Positions 16,629 to 24,046 of a DNA stretch of 64,000 nucleotides are shown one piece after another; position 1 is the stretch's first letter, and every line of letters begins with the position of its first letter. This DNA is from Marivita sp046592965 (GTDB lineage: Bacteria; Pseudomonadota; Alphaproteobacteria; Rhodobacterales; Rhodobacteraceae). The notes beneath the pieces are model-generated. The model was not told where the DNA came from, made no database searches, and saw nothing but the letters and a program-made list of their open reading frames with translations. The translations under genes were made by a program, and so were the position numbers. Location of the stretch: positions 1 through 64,000 of the forward strand of contig NZ_JBISBV010000008.1 of the NCBI RefSeq assembly GCF_046592965.1, written 5' to 3'.

Positions 16629-18548
16629 CTATGCAGCGACGCGTTCGGCGGTTCGCGCGGCGGACCTTGTCCTGTGGGCCTTGGGCACCCGCAACAGGCG
16701 CATGGCGTTGAGGATCACGATCAGTACCGACAATTGGTGAACCAGCATGCCACCGGCCATGTGGATGGTGCCGGTATAGACCCCGAACAGCAGCCCGACG
16801 ACGGTCAGAACCGCGATCACGAGGTTCTGGCGCATGTTGTTCAGCGTCGCCCGCGCGATTTCCATCGCCTCGGCGATCTTGCCCAGATCGTCGGTCATCA
16901 ACGCGATATCAGCCGTCTCAATCGCGATGTCGCTGCCCGACGCACCCATGGCGATGCTGATATCCGCCGCCGCCAAGGCAGGTGCGTCGTTGATGCCATC
17001 GCCGACCATCGCCACATGCAAGCCTTCGGCGCGCATGGCGCGGATGCGGTCCAGCTTGTCGTCGGGCATCATGCCGGCATGCACCTCGTCCACGCCGACT
17101 GCGCTCGCAATCGCCTCGGCCGCCGGGCGCTGGTCACCTGTGAGCATGACGACACGGTGAACCCCAAGGGCGTGCAGCCGGTCGATCATCGGCTTGGCAC
17201 TGGCGCGCGGCATGTCGGCGAGCCCCAGCAGGCCCACAACTTCGCTGTTGCGTGCCACGATCACCACGGTGTGGCCCAGCCCGTGCAGCCGGGCGATGCC
17301 GTCCTTCGCCTCGGCGTTGAAATCGATCCCAAGGTGATCGAACAGCCGGTGGCTGCCGACGGCGATGTCGTGCCCGTCATGGCGGGCGATCAGACCCATT
17401 CCGGCGATCTCTTCCAGCGCATCGGCGGTGGGCAGGGGGCCTTGCTGGCGCGCGGCCTCGATGATCGGGCGACCCAGCGGATGGGTCGATCCGGTTTCGG
17501 CGATGCCGGCCCAGAGCAGGACATCGACCTCGCTTTGGCCCCCCAGCGCCACGACCTCGGCCAGACGCGGCTGGCCTTCGGTCAGCGTGCCGGTCTTGTC
17601 CAGCGCCAGCGCGGTGATGCGCCCGGCGTTCTCTAGATGCTCGCCGCCCTTGATCAGGATACCCGCGCGGGCGGCACGGCCGATCCCCGCGATCACCGAG
17701 ACCGGCGTCGAGATGACCAGCGCACCGGGACAGCTGACCACCAGCAGCGTCAGCGCCAACTCAACGTTGCGCGTGACGATGTAGCTGACAATCGCCATGA
17801 CGAACACGCCAGGCGTGTACCAGCGACCGAAGTTCTCGATCATCCGCTGGGCCGGGGCTTTGGCCTCCTGTGCCTCTTCAACGCGGGTGATGATCCGCGC
17901 CAGCGTGGTGTCAGAACCGACACCGGTGGCTTTCAGGTGCAGCAACCCGTTTTCCGCTAGGGTTCCGGCAAACACCTTCGATCCGGGGGCCTTTTCGGCC
18001 GGGATCGGCTCACCGGTGATAGAGGCCTCATTGACGGCGGCGTTGCCTTCGATCACCTCGCCGTCGACCGGCAGGCGCTCACCCGCCCGGACAAGGACGG
18101 TCTCCCCCAAGCCCACCTCATGCGCGGCGACCTGGATAGTATCGCCATTGCGCAACACCGTGGCGGTCACCGGAGCGGCATCGATCAGCGCCTTGAGCGC
18201 GCCACGCGTGCGGCTCATGGTGCGGGACTCAAGCCATGCCCCCAGCATGAACAGGAAGGTCACGGCGGCAGATTCCCAATGGTTGTCGATGAAGAGCGCA
18301 CCGATTGCGGCGACGATGACGAGCAGTTCGATGCTGAGTTGGCGCAGCTTCAACGACGCCCAGGCCCGCAGCGCGATGTCATAACCCGCAAGCGCCGCCG
18401 CGATGGTCATCAGCGGCGCCCAGGGCGCGGCCAAACCAAAACCATACCAGGCCACCAGTGCCATGGTGATAAACAGACCACTGGCGATGGTAAGCCATTT
18501 GCGCCGACTGATGGGATGTCTGAAGATGTCTATGAACCCGGAAAACAT
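16629..18548 (-). CDS. P1B-type heavy-metal-transporting ATPase with CPG motif (639 aa)
   Basis: Exports metal ions using ATP. Seen: actuator motif TGEP, phosphorylation site DKTGTLTEG, the HP motif as STHPLG, hinge GDGINDAPALAAAD, and eight predicted membrane helices. Odd: the membrane metal site reads S-C273-P-G-A-L instead of the CPC of Zn/Cd and Cu pumps (the codon is GGT, one base from the Cys codon TGT), and the last helix carries MLVHQLSVLIVILNAMRLL, unlike the Asp-bearing helix of Zn pumps. There is no N-terminal metal-binding domain; one is encoded separately at 18612-18842. ATG 18548 follows AGGAGG. Substrate metal is uncertain; iron, cobalt, zinc or cadmium are possible. Confidence 0.88.
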   Translation of the reverse strand: MFSGFIDIFRHPISRRKWLTIASGLFITMALVAWYGFGLAAPWAPLMTIAAALAGYDIALRAWASLKLRQLSIELLVIVAAIGALFIDNHWESAAVTFLFMLGAWLESRTMSRTRGALKALIDAAPVTATVLRNGDTIQVAAHEVGLGETVLVRAGERLPVDGEVIEGNAAVNEASITGEPIPAEKAPGSKVFAGTLAENGLLHLKATGVGSDTTLARIITRVEEAQEAKAPAQRMIENFGRWYTPGVFVMAIVSYIVTRNVELALTLLVVSCPGALVISTPVSVIAGIGRAARAGILIKGGEHLENAGRITALALDKTGTLTEGQPRLAEVVALGGQSEVDVLLWAGIAETGSTHPLGRPIIEAARQQGPLPTADALEEIAGMGLIARHDGHDIAVGSHRLFDHLGIDFNAEAKDGIARLHGLGHTVVIVARNSEVVGLLGLADMPRASAKPMIDRLHALGVHRVVMLTGDQRPAAEAIASAVGVDEVHAGMMPDDKLDRIRAMRAEGLHVAMVGDGINDAPALAAADISIAMGASGSDIAIETADIALMTDDLGKIAEAMEIARATLNNMRQNLVIAVLTVVGLLFGVYTGTIHMAGGMLVHQLSVLIVILNAMRLLRVPKAHRTRSAARTAERVAA

Positions 18549-18611
18549 GAGCTGCCTCCTTTCATGGAAAAGCCCCGCCACCGAATGGCAGCGGGGAAAG
18601 CGGTGGAAGGT

Positions 18612-18842
18612 CTAGAACACCGAAGGCTTGGCGGTGTAACCGGACTTGGCGATGGATTTCACCAAGGCATCCACGTCGGTGAGCGCGGGGTCATGTTCGA
18701 CCTCGATCCGCCCGCTCGCGAACTTCACCTCGGCCTTCTCCACACCCGGCAGCGCCATCAGCGCGGTTTCGATCTTCGGAACACAGGACGGGCAAGACAG
18801 CTCGTCGCTGCGAAGCTTTGTGCGAATGGTGGTGTTGGTCAT
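18612..18842 (-). CDS. Stand-alone HMA metal-binding protein (76 aa)
   Basis: Seen: a compact ferredoxin-like HMA domain with the metal-binding motif C17-P-S-C20 in DELSCPSCVPKIETAL, followed by LPGVEKAEVKF and the usual VDALVKSIAKSGY ending. AAAGGA precedes the ATG by about 8 bases. It lies directly upstream of the P-type ATPase gene, which lacks its own N-terminal HMA domain, so it probably delivers metal to, or regulates, that pump. A 63-base spacer with a GC-rich hairpin separates the two genes. Confidence 0.88.
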   Translation of the reverse strand: MTNTTIRTKLRSDELSCPSCVPKIETALMALPGVEKAEVKFASGRIEVEHDPALTDVDALVKSIAKSGYTAKPSVF

Positions 18843-18938
18843 GACGACATCCTTTCAGGTGATTGATATTGCTTCCGCACCAGATATAGCTTCTTATCTG
18901 ACGCACAGGGAGTGGCGAAAACGGCAAGGAGGCCTTGC

Positions 18939-19826
18939 ATGAATGCACAGCTCACGAATTGGGACGATCTGCGGGTGTTTCTGGCCGTGGCGCGGGCGGG
19001 CAGCCTTTCGGGGGCAGCGCGCAGCCTTGGCGTCAACCATTCCACGGTGTTCCGCCGGATTGCCGGGGTCGAAGACAGGCTGGGGGTGCGATTGTTCGAA
19101 AGGCTGCCGACCGGCTATGCACTGACCGCAGCGGGCGAGGAAGCTCTGGGCTTGGTTGAACGCATCGAGGCCGATGTCACGACGCTTGACCGCACCGTGA
19201 CCGGACAGGATTTGCGCCTCAGCGGCAGCGTGCGGATCACGGCAACCGACATGCTCGCGTTCTGGCTGTTACCGGATCATCTTGCGCGGTTCCGCAAGAG
19301 TTATCCGGGCATCGAGGTGGAGATCGTGGTGGGAAACGAGACGCTCAACCTCTCTCGGCGTGAAACCGATGTGGCTCTGCGGATCGGCAACACCCCGCCT
19401 GAAACGCTGGTAGGACGACGGGTCGGCCGTCTGGATTTTGCGGTGTACGGTGCGCCGGAATACTGCGCATCTCACCCCGATGCCGATCTCGCAAAGCATG
19501 ACTGGATCGGCTTTGACAGCGCCCACGCGCCCTTGTCTCGGGAGTTGGAAAAACTCGTTCCGGGCATCCGTCCGTCCATTCGATCAAACTCGGTTGCCTG
19601 TGCCGTGCGGCTGGCAAAGGCCGGACTGGGACTCGCAGTGCTGCCTTGTGCCATCGCCGAGTTGAAAGCGGACCTGATCCGCGTCTGCGAACTGCCCAAT
19701 ACCTTCGGTCTTGATTTGTGGCTGCTGACCCACGAAGACCTGCGTCATACCGCCAGAATCCGCGCCGTTCTGGAATTCCTGACACCCGCGCTGACAGCAA
19801 GCTTGCACGTGGTTTGCAAGGACTGA
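18939..19826 (+). CDS. LysR-family regulator, divergent from the metal-export genes (295 aa)
   Basis: Seen: an N-terminal winged helix (DDLRVFLAVARAGSLSGAARSLGVNHSTVFRRI) and a LysR substrate-binding domain from about residue 90. AAGGAGG lies upstream of ATG 18939. It diverges from the HMA/ATPase pair with a 96-base shared promoter region, so it may regulate them, although LysR control of metal pumps is uncommon. The alternative is a solo regulator acting elsewhere. Several LysR proteins with this N-terminus regulate neighbouring genes negatively or in response to small acids; no ligand can be predicted. Confidence 0.88.
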   Translation: MNAQLTNWDDLRVFLAVARAGSLSGAARSLGVNHSTVFRRIAGVEDRLGVRLFERLPTGYALTAAGEEALGLVERIEADVTTLDRTVTGQDLRLSGSVRITATDMLAFWLLPDHLARFRKSYPGIEVEIVVGNETLNLSRRETDVALRIGNTPPETLVGRRVGRLDFAVYGAPEYCASHPDADLAKHDWIGFDSAHAPLSRELEKLVPGIRPSIRSNSVACAVRLAKAGLGLAVLPCAIAELKADLIRVCELPNTFGLDLWLLTHEDLRHTARIRAVLEFLTPALTASLHVVCKD

Positions 19827-20169
19827 GGCGGATGACGAACAAGGAATCGCGTGAACTAAAGCGTTGCCACGCTCGCTGTGCTGGACTGTGCGAGGCAGTC
19901 CGGCGTTTCCGGCGCGAGGTCGATTGTTTCGGCGGGTTGGGGATTGGGCATCGCGTGCCTTTCAACGTCGCGGTCGGGAGGGGCAGGGATGACGGATCGA
20001 CCGCCACTAGCGCTCCGAGATGCTGCACTAAGGCCCGTGACAGAGCGCAGGCGTAGCCGACGGCGTTTTTGATGCTGTCCCCGGCGACGAGGCGGGTCAG
20101 GACGCCGGCTTGAGGCGCGCGTCGGCGCCATTGGCGCCGTCAAAAGAGCAGATCGGGAGGCTTGCGCCC
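19827..20169. other. Gap of about 340 bases, no convincing gene
   Basis: Open frames exist on both strands because the DNA is G+C-rich, but none has a ribosome site, a domain or coherent composition. On the minus strand a short stretch around 19856-19951 could encode a 31-residue peptide beginning MPNPQPAETID, but support is weak. The region separates the LysR gene from the small Pro-rich gene that faces it. Confidence 0.4.
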
Positions 20170-20379
20170 TTAGTGGCGAGCTTCTTGACGAGCAAGACCC
20201 GCCAAAACGTGTCGGTCTGGCGGGACTTCACTCGGGGGTTGAGGCGGCGTTTCATCCGGATTCCGGACCGGATCTTCTGTCGGATCATCCACCGGATTTT
20301 CTACAGGTGGGCGAGATGGCGTTTCAGGCGGCTCTCGCACAGGGACCTCGGTGGGGGACGGGTCTGGATTGTCTGTCAT
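20170..20379 (-). CDS. Small Pro/Glu/Asp-rich low-complexity protein (69 aa)
   Basis: Seen: about 55 residues built of short units such as PVREPPET, PVENPVDD, PTEDPVRN and PSEVPPD, that is, a four- to five-residue rhythm of Pro, Val, acidic and Asn, then a short C-terminal tail. It is acidic and probably disordered. It begins 2 bases after the stop of the charged small gene 20382-20522, without a clear ribosome site of its own, so coupling is likely. No function is recognised; similar short repeat-rich proteins occur in alphaproteobacteria as uncharacterised genes. It could be a non-coding compositional artefact, but the regular repeat argues for translation. Confidence 0.45.
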   Translation of the reverse strand: MTDNPDPSPTEVPVREPPETPSRPPVENPVDDPTEDPVRNPDETPPQPPSEVPPDRHVLAGLARQEARH

Positions 20380-20381
20380 GA

Positions 20382-20522
20382 TCAGTCCGCGATCCGTGAG
20401 CGCTCGGTCGGATTGGGGTCGCTCGCCGGTGCATCGCCAAGGGTTTCCTCGGGCCGATGCAGATCGTCCTGCGGTTTTTTAGGCGGCTTCTTTTTCTTCT
20501 CATCATCATCTGGCTTGGCCAT
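20382..20522 (-). CDS. Small highly charged protein (46 aa)
   Basis: Seen: a 46-residue protein starting MAKPDDDEKKKKPPKKPQDD with a Lys/Pro/Asp head and an acidic, Pro-rich tail ending in ERSRIAD. AGGAGG lies a few bases before ATG 20522, which supports translation although the gene is very short. It is disordered and without cysteines or hydrophobic segments. It is first of a two-gene unit with the Pro-rich gene 20170-20379. Function unknown; such tiny charged proteins are sometimes stress-induced, but nothing here proves that. Confidence 0.55.
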   Translation of the reverse strand: MAKPDDDEKKKKPPKKPQDDLHRPEETLGDAPASDPNPTERSRIAD

Positions 20523-20947
20523 GTTTTCCTCCTGACACTTACGACGTGGATACAAACTCAACTGCGGCAAGGTACCGGTGGTTCCCTTTGCCAAGGTCAC
20601 CCCGCTCTGCCGGTTGTTGTAATGAGTATCAGCGCGTTTGTTTGAAGCTTCGAACACGTCGCGCGATCAGTCGTCGTTCCTCGAATGAATGAGCGAAAAA
20701 AGTTCATATCCGGATGAACCAATCAGCTTGCATGATCGTTCAGTCCCCGACATGTCCGTTGCATGTCAATCGGACACGGCGGTATGGAGAACAGGGCGAT
20801 TTTTCCGATTTCCCGCTCTGGCCAACGCAAAGGCAGACGAGCTTCTCGTCCCGTCTGCAGCGGACATGTCACCGGCCGGAAGTAACGAAACGTAATGACC
20901 CCGGTGTTCCCTGAAAATTGGGCCAGTCGGTCAAGAGGTGAGGGCAG
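20523..20947. other. Gap of about 425 bases: promoter region, no convincing gene
   Basis: The left half should carry the promoter of the leftward small genes and the right half that of the esterase gene at 20948. Short frames (for example 20689-20895) show no domain and no ribosome site. The pentamer-like word CGGACATG or its complement recurs near 20745-20780 and 20860-20870, but no clean repeat emerges. Confidence 0.4.
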
Positions 20948-22072
20948 ATGCACGATCCGTTCAAACGCGCGCGTGCAAAGACTCAGCGCAAGCTGAGGCG
21001 CGCCGGCGTTTCCGCTCTGACTGATATGTGGGGCACGATGCTTGGCAGCACAAAACCGGCCAAAAGTAGGCGCAAGTTGGCAGGCAAGCCAATCAAGGCG
21101 AGTGCAAAAGCGTCAAAGCGTCCGACCAGCGGCAAGAAGACCGAGGCCAAGGCTCGCGCTCCAGTTCAGGCCACATCGCGATCAAATTCGCGCGTACCGC
21201 GCGGTGCGTCGTTCGAGGATGGCACACTCGAGACTGCCTTCGGCGCGCGATCCTACAAGCTTTACACACCTGCCGCCGCCAAAGCCTTGGCAGTGCCCCT
21301 TCCATTGATTGTCATGCTGCACGGGTGCGGACAGACCTCACGGGACTTTGCCCGTGGCACCGGGATGAACGCACTGGCAGAGGAATTCGGGTTTTTCGTC
21401 CTTTACCCGGCCCAGGCGCGCGATGCGCATCATTACCGATGCTGGAACTGGTACGAGCCGGACGATCAGAAACGCGGTGCGGGCGAACCGGCACTGCTTT
21501 CAGAGATGACATGCCACATTATCGCCGACCGGAACGTGGATCCCGCCAAGGTTTATGTCGCTGGTCTTTCAGCAGGGGGAGCGGCTGCGCTGATCCTTGC
21601 AACGGAATATCCCGACATTTTTGCGGCGGTTGGAGTCCACTCCGGTTTGCCGGTCGGAGCGGCGCATAACTCGGCGTCCGCACCCAGGGTGATGCAAACC
21701 GGCGCACCCGGTCAGCGCAATGGTGTCCGGATGCCAACGATCGTTTTTCACGGCGATGCCGACAAGGTTATCAACCCTCGCAACGGTCGCTTCATCGCCA
21801 TTCGGGCGTTGGAGCCTTTCGACCATCTCGACCGGACGGAAAAGAGCGGCCGCGTTGCAGGCGGCCGTGAATTTACCCGCACGGTGCATCGCGTGGGCAG
21901 GGGGCGCTCTTATACCGAGCAGTGGGTCGTTCACGGCTCCGGGCACGCATGGTCCGGCGGCCACGCTGGCGGAAGCTTTACCGATCCGACTGGCCCGGAC
22001 GCATCGCGCGAGATCGTAAGGTTCTTTCTGCGGCATCGCACCACCAAGAAACGTCGCCAAGCGCGACCTTGA
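20948..22072 (+). CDS. PHB-depolymerase-family esterase with basic N-terminal tail (374 aa)
   Basis: Seen: residues about 1-85 are Lys/Arg/Ala/Ser-rich (KRARAKTQRKLRR, then KASAKASKRPTSGKKTEAK), without a signal peptide. They are followed by an alpha/beta-hydrolase of the LpqC/PHB-depolymerase type: oxyanion region MLHGCGQT, nucleophile box GLSAGGAAA near residue 210, acid region FHGDADKVINPRN, and histidine in VHGSGHAWSGG. Ribosome site AGAGGTGAGGG precedes ATG 20948. Known: this family hydrolyses PHB, feruloyl or short acyl esters. The tail resembles basic phasin or histone-like sequences and might target granules or nucleic acid. An intracellular PHB-mobilising role is possible because phaC is in the same region. 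Confidence 0.82.
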   Translation: MHDPFKRARAKTQRKLRRAGVSALTDMWGTMLGSTKPAKSRRKLAGKPIKASAKASKRPTSGKKTEAKARAPVQATSRSNSRVPRGASFEDGTLETAFGARSYKLYTPAAAKALAVPLPLIVMLHGCGQTSRDFARGTGMNALAEEFGFFVLYPAQARDAHHYRCWNWYEPDDQKRGAGEPALLSEMTCHIIADRNVDPAKVYVAGLSAGGAAALILATEYPDIFAAVGVHSGLPVGAAHNSASAPRVMQTGAPGQRNGVRMPTIVFHGDADKVINPRNGRFIAIRALEPFDHLDRTEKSGRVAGGREFTRTVHRVGRGRSYTEQWVVHGSGHAWSGGHAGGSFTDPTGPDASREIVRFFLRHRTTKKRRQARP

Positions 22073-22284
22073 TCAACGCTTGGCTTTCGATCTCTTGAGG
22101 ATTGAGATGATCAGCCCGCGTCACATGAGCGGCGGCGATCGTGAGGCGCATCTCTCATCCGGCGTCGGAAGGACAGGCGGCCTGCTAGGCGGTTTTACGC
22201 CGCCCCGGCGTCAGCTGAGTCCGGAACCCCAACCGGTTTGAAGGGTTGATCACATAGTTGAAAACTAACCAATAGGAGATCATC

Positions 22285-22581
22285 GTGGACCATTCAAAGC
22301 ATACCCCTCTACGCCCCGAAACCCTTGACGCATCGACTGTCGAAGGTGCGAACGTATATGGCCCGGACGACAATCATATCGGCGATGTTTCGCACTTTCA
22401 TGGAACCGGACCGAATGCACAGGTCGTTGTGGATGTCGGCGGATTCCTCGGCATCGGTGCGAAGCCGGTCGCGCTCAACGTGTCGAGCCTCAACTTCATG
22501 CGCGATGAGAATGGAAGCGTCCACGCGACGACGGCCATGACCAAGGATGAACTGAAAAGTCTGCCCGAACACAAGCATTGA
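22285..22581 (+). CDS. PRC-barrel domain protein (98 aa)
   Basis: Seen: a single PRC-barrel: VEGANVYGPDDNHIGDVSHFH, then VVVDVGGFLGIGAKPVALNVSSLNFMRDENG, and a C-terminal helix ending in KSLPEHKH. The gene starts with GTG at 22285, with AGGAG 7 bases upstream. Known: these small PRC-barrel proteins are widespread in alphaproteobacteria, often stress-associated, with unknown partners. No signal peptide. A strong hairpin terminator follows at 22604-22637. Confidence 0.85.
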   Translation: MDHSKHTPLRPETLDASTVEGANVYGPDDNHIGDVSHFHGTGPNAQVVVDVGGFLGIGAKPVALNVSSLNFMRDENGSVHATTAMTKDELKSLPEHKH

Positions 22582-22603
22582 ACGTCGTTACTCTTGCACA
22601 TGG

Positions 22604-22637
22604 AAGCGGCCGCGACTCCTCGGAGTGGCGGCCGCTT
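22604..22637. terminator. Terminator-like hairpin between PRC-barrel and LacI genes
   Basis: Outer stem AAGCGGCCGC / GCGGCCGCTT (10 base pairs) with an inner stem ACTCC / GGAGT and a TC turn. It lies between the PRC-barrel stop (22581) and the LacI stop (22650), which converge. The T-run after it is short, so it may serve both directions. Confidence 0.65.
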
Positions 22638-22649
22638 TGCTGTCCGGCG

Positions 22650-23696
22650 TCATCCGTCGGCCTGTGGTGAACGGGCATCCGCGATCACGGGCGCTGCCAG
22701 TGAGCCGCGCAGGACGACATGCGTCTCCAACTTGACGGATTTGCCTGGGCCTTGACCTGTCACCATCAGCACCAGTTCTTGCGCCGCGCAGCGTCCCATT
22801 TTTCTGTGCGGAACGTGGACCGTCGTCAGTTGCGGCGTCGTGATCCGGGCCAGCTCGATTTGGTCAAAGCCCGTAATCGAAACATCCTGAGGGACGCGCA
22901 GACCCATCTCTTGCGCTTTGAGCAACGCACCGACGGCCAGGACATCGTTGCCGCATAATACCACGGAGGGGCGCGGCGACCGAGCCATCAGCGTCTCCAT
23001 CGCCACGGCGCCGTTATCTATTTCGTAAGGTGTTTCCACAACGGTCAAGCAGTCGGCGCTCAGTCCATGTGCCGCAAGAGCGTCTTTCAGCCCGTCGATC
23101 CTCAATCGTGCACGATCATTGCCCTCGCTGATGCCCGAGATCATCGCGATGTTGTCATGGCCCAGTCGAATGACTTGGTCAGCGAGCGAATACATGGCGT
23201 GTCGATTGTCAAACCCGATGGACGGAATGCGCCCGTCTTCCAAGTAAGACCACGCCGCGACCACCGGCATTTTCTGACGATCCAGATAGTCGTATATCCG
23301 GGCGTCGCGATCGTGCCCGATGAGCAGGAGCCCGTCCGCGCCACGGGCTACCAGAGTGCGGATCTGCTCTTCCTCGATTTGGGGTTGGTACGCAGAGCTG
23401 GACACGAGAAGCGTGTACCCGAGGCTGTATAGCTCTTCTTGAAACGCCTGCAATCCGCGGGCGAAAATGGCGTTCTCCATCGTTGGGATGATCGCCCCGA
23501 TGGTGAAGGTGCGTCGCGCGGCCATGACTCGCGCGGCGAAGTTCGGTGTATAGCCCAGTGTCTCGACCGCGTTCATGACGCGGCGACGAGTGTCTTCGAA
23601 CACGCGGTCCGGAGCATTGAGGCAACGCGACACGGTCGCCGTCGAAACGCCCGCAATTCTGGCGACATCATTCAGAGTCGGAGCTGACCGTGTCAT
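22650..23696 (-). CDS. LacI-family transcriptional regulator (348 aa)
   Basis: Seen: N-terminal LacI helix-turn-helix (TLNDVARIAGVSTATVSRCLN), hinge helix (ARVMAARRT), and a periplasmic-binding-protein-like sensor domain (GAIIPTMENAIFARGLQAF to the C-terminus). ATG at 23696 places the HTH at the usual distance from the N-terminus; an in-frame ATG at 23726 is the alternative. It is divergent from the TRAP/dehydrogenase cluster, and two AGCGCT-centred palindromes lie in the shared promoter region, so it is very probably the repressor of that cluster. The inducer is unknown, presumably the TRAP substrate or a metabolite. Confidence 0.9.
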   Translation of the reverse strand: MTRSAPTLNDVARIAGVSTATVSRCLNAPDRVFEDTRRRVMNAVETLGYTPNFAARVMAARRTFTIGAIIPTMENAIFARGLQAFQEELYSLGYTLLVSSSAYQPQIEEEQIRTLVARGADGLLLIGHDRDARIYDYLDRQKMPVVAAWSYLEDGRIPSIGFDNRHAMYSLADQVIRLGHDNIAMISGISEGNDRARLRIDGLKDALAAHGLSADCLTVVETPYEIDNGAVAMETLMARSPRPSVVLCGNDVLAVGALLKAQEMGLRVPQDVSITGFDQIELARITTPQLTTVHVPHRKMGRCAAQELVLMVTGQGPGKSVKLETHVVLRGSLAAPVIADARSPQADG

Positions 23697-23766
23697 GCGG
23701 ATTCGAACTCCGTGTGTGAGGTTCATGACGACATTAGCACAGTCAAAGCAGAAGAAAATAATGAAA

Positions 23767-23799
23767 TGTAAGCGCTTGCATTGCGAATATGAGCGCTTA
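23767..23799. promoter_or_regulatory. Two LacI-type operator-like palindromes
   Basis: TGTAAGCGCTTGCA at 23767-23780 (palindromic except one base pair) and TGAGCGCTTA at 23790-23799 both centre on the CG typical of LacI-family operators. Their centres are about 21 bases apart, that is, about two helical turns. They lie between the LacI gene and the rightward genes. Confidence 0.65.
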
Positions 23800-23837
23800 A
23801 GGTGAAAGCAGGGCCGATTCCCCAAGGAGACATGCCG

Positions 23838-24023
23838 ATGTTCCTCATTGCGTCCATTCTGACCTTCGCCATCTATTTTGCGAATGTCTTATCGGGAGCG
23901 TTTACCGGAACGACCTTTATCGGAGATGTGGGAGAGATGCTGGTTCTGCTTGCCGCAACAGTCTTATTCGTTGTGGCAATCCTGAAAAGGGAAGCTGACC
24001 GAAACAAGAAAAACGGCGGCTGA
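23838..24023 (+). CDS. Small two-helix membrane protein ahead of the TRAP genes (61 aa)
   Basis: Seen: two hydrophobic helices (FLIASILTFAIYFANVLSG and EMLVLLAATVLFVVAIL), then a short Lys/Arg/Asn-rich tail. AGGAG at 23825-23829 favours ATG 23838; an ATG two codons earlier (23832) is too close to it. It is the first gene after the LacI operators, 23 bases before dctP. Function unknown; it may assist the transporter. Small membrane genes at this position are easily missed in annotation. Confidence 0.6.
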   Translation: MFLIASILTFAIYFANVLSGAFTGTTFIGDVGEMLVLLAATVLFVVAILKREADRNKKNGG

Positions 24024-24046
24024 AATGACTCAACGGGAGGATACAC

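Noticed and set aside
16566..17636. 356-codon plus-strand frame
   Set aside because: Antisense to the P-type ATPase gene and without recognisable domains.
18582..18611. GC-rich hairpin between the HMA and ATPase genes as a terminator
   Set aside because: CCCCGC/GCGGGG arms without a T-run; more likely an intercistronic stem that leaves the two genes co-transcribed.
23697..23715. GGATTCGAAC-like word suggestive of a tRNA T-loop
   Set aside because: It lies at the start of the LacI gene, with no cloverleaf around it.
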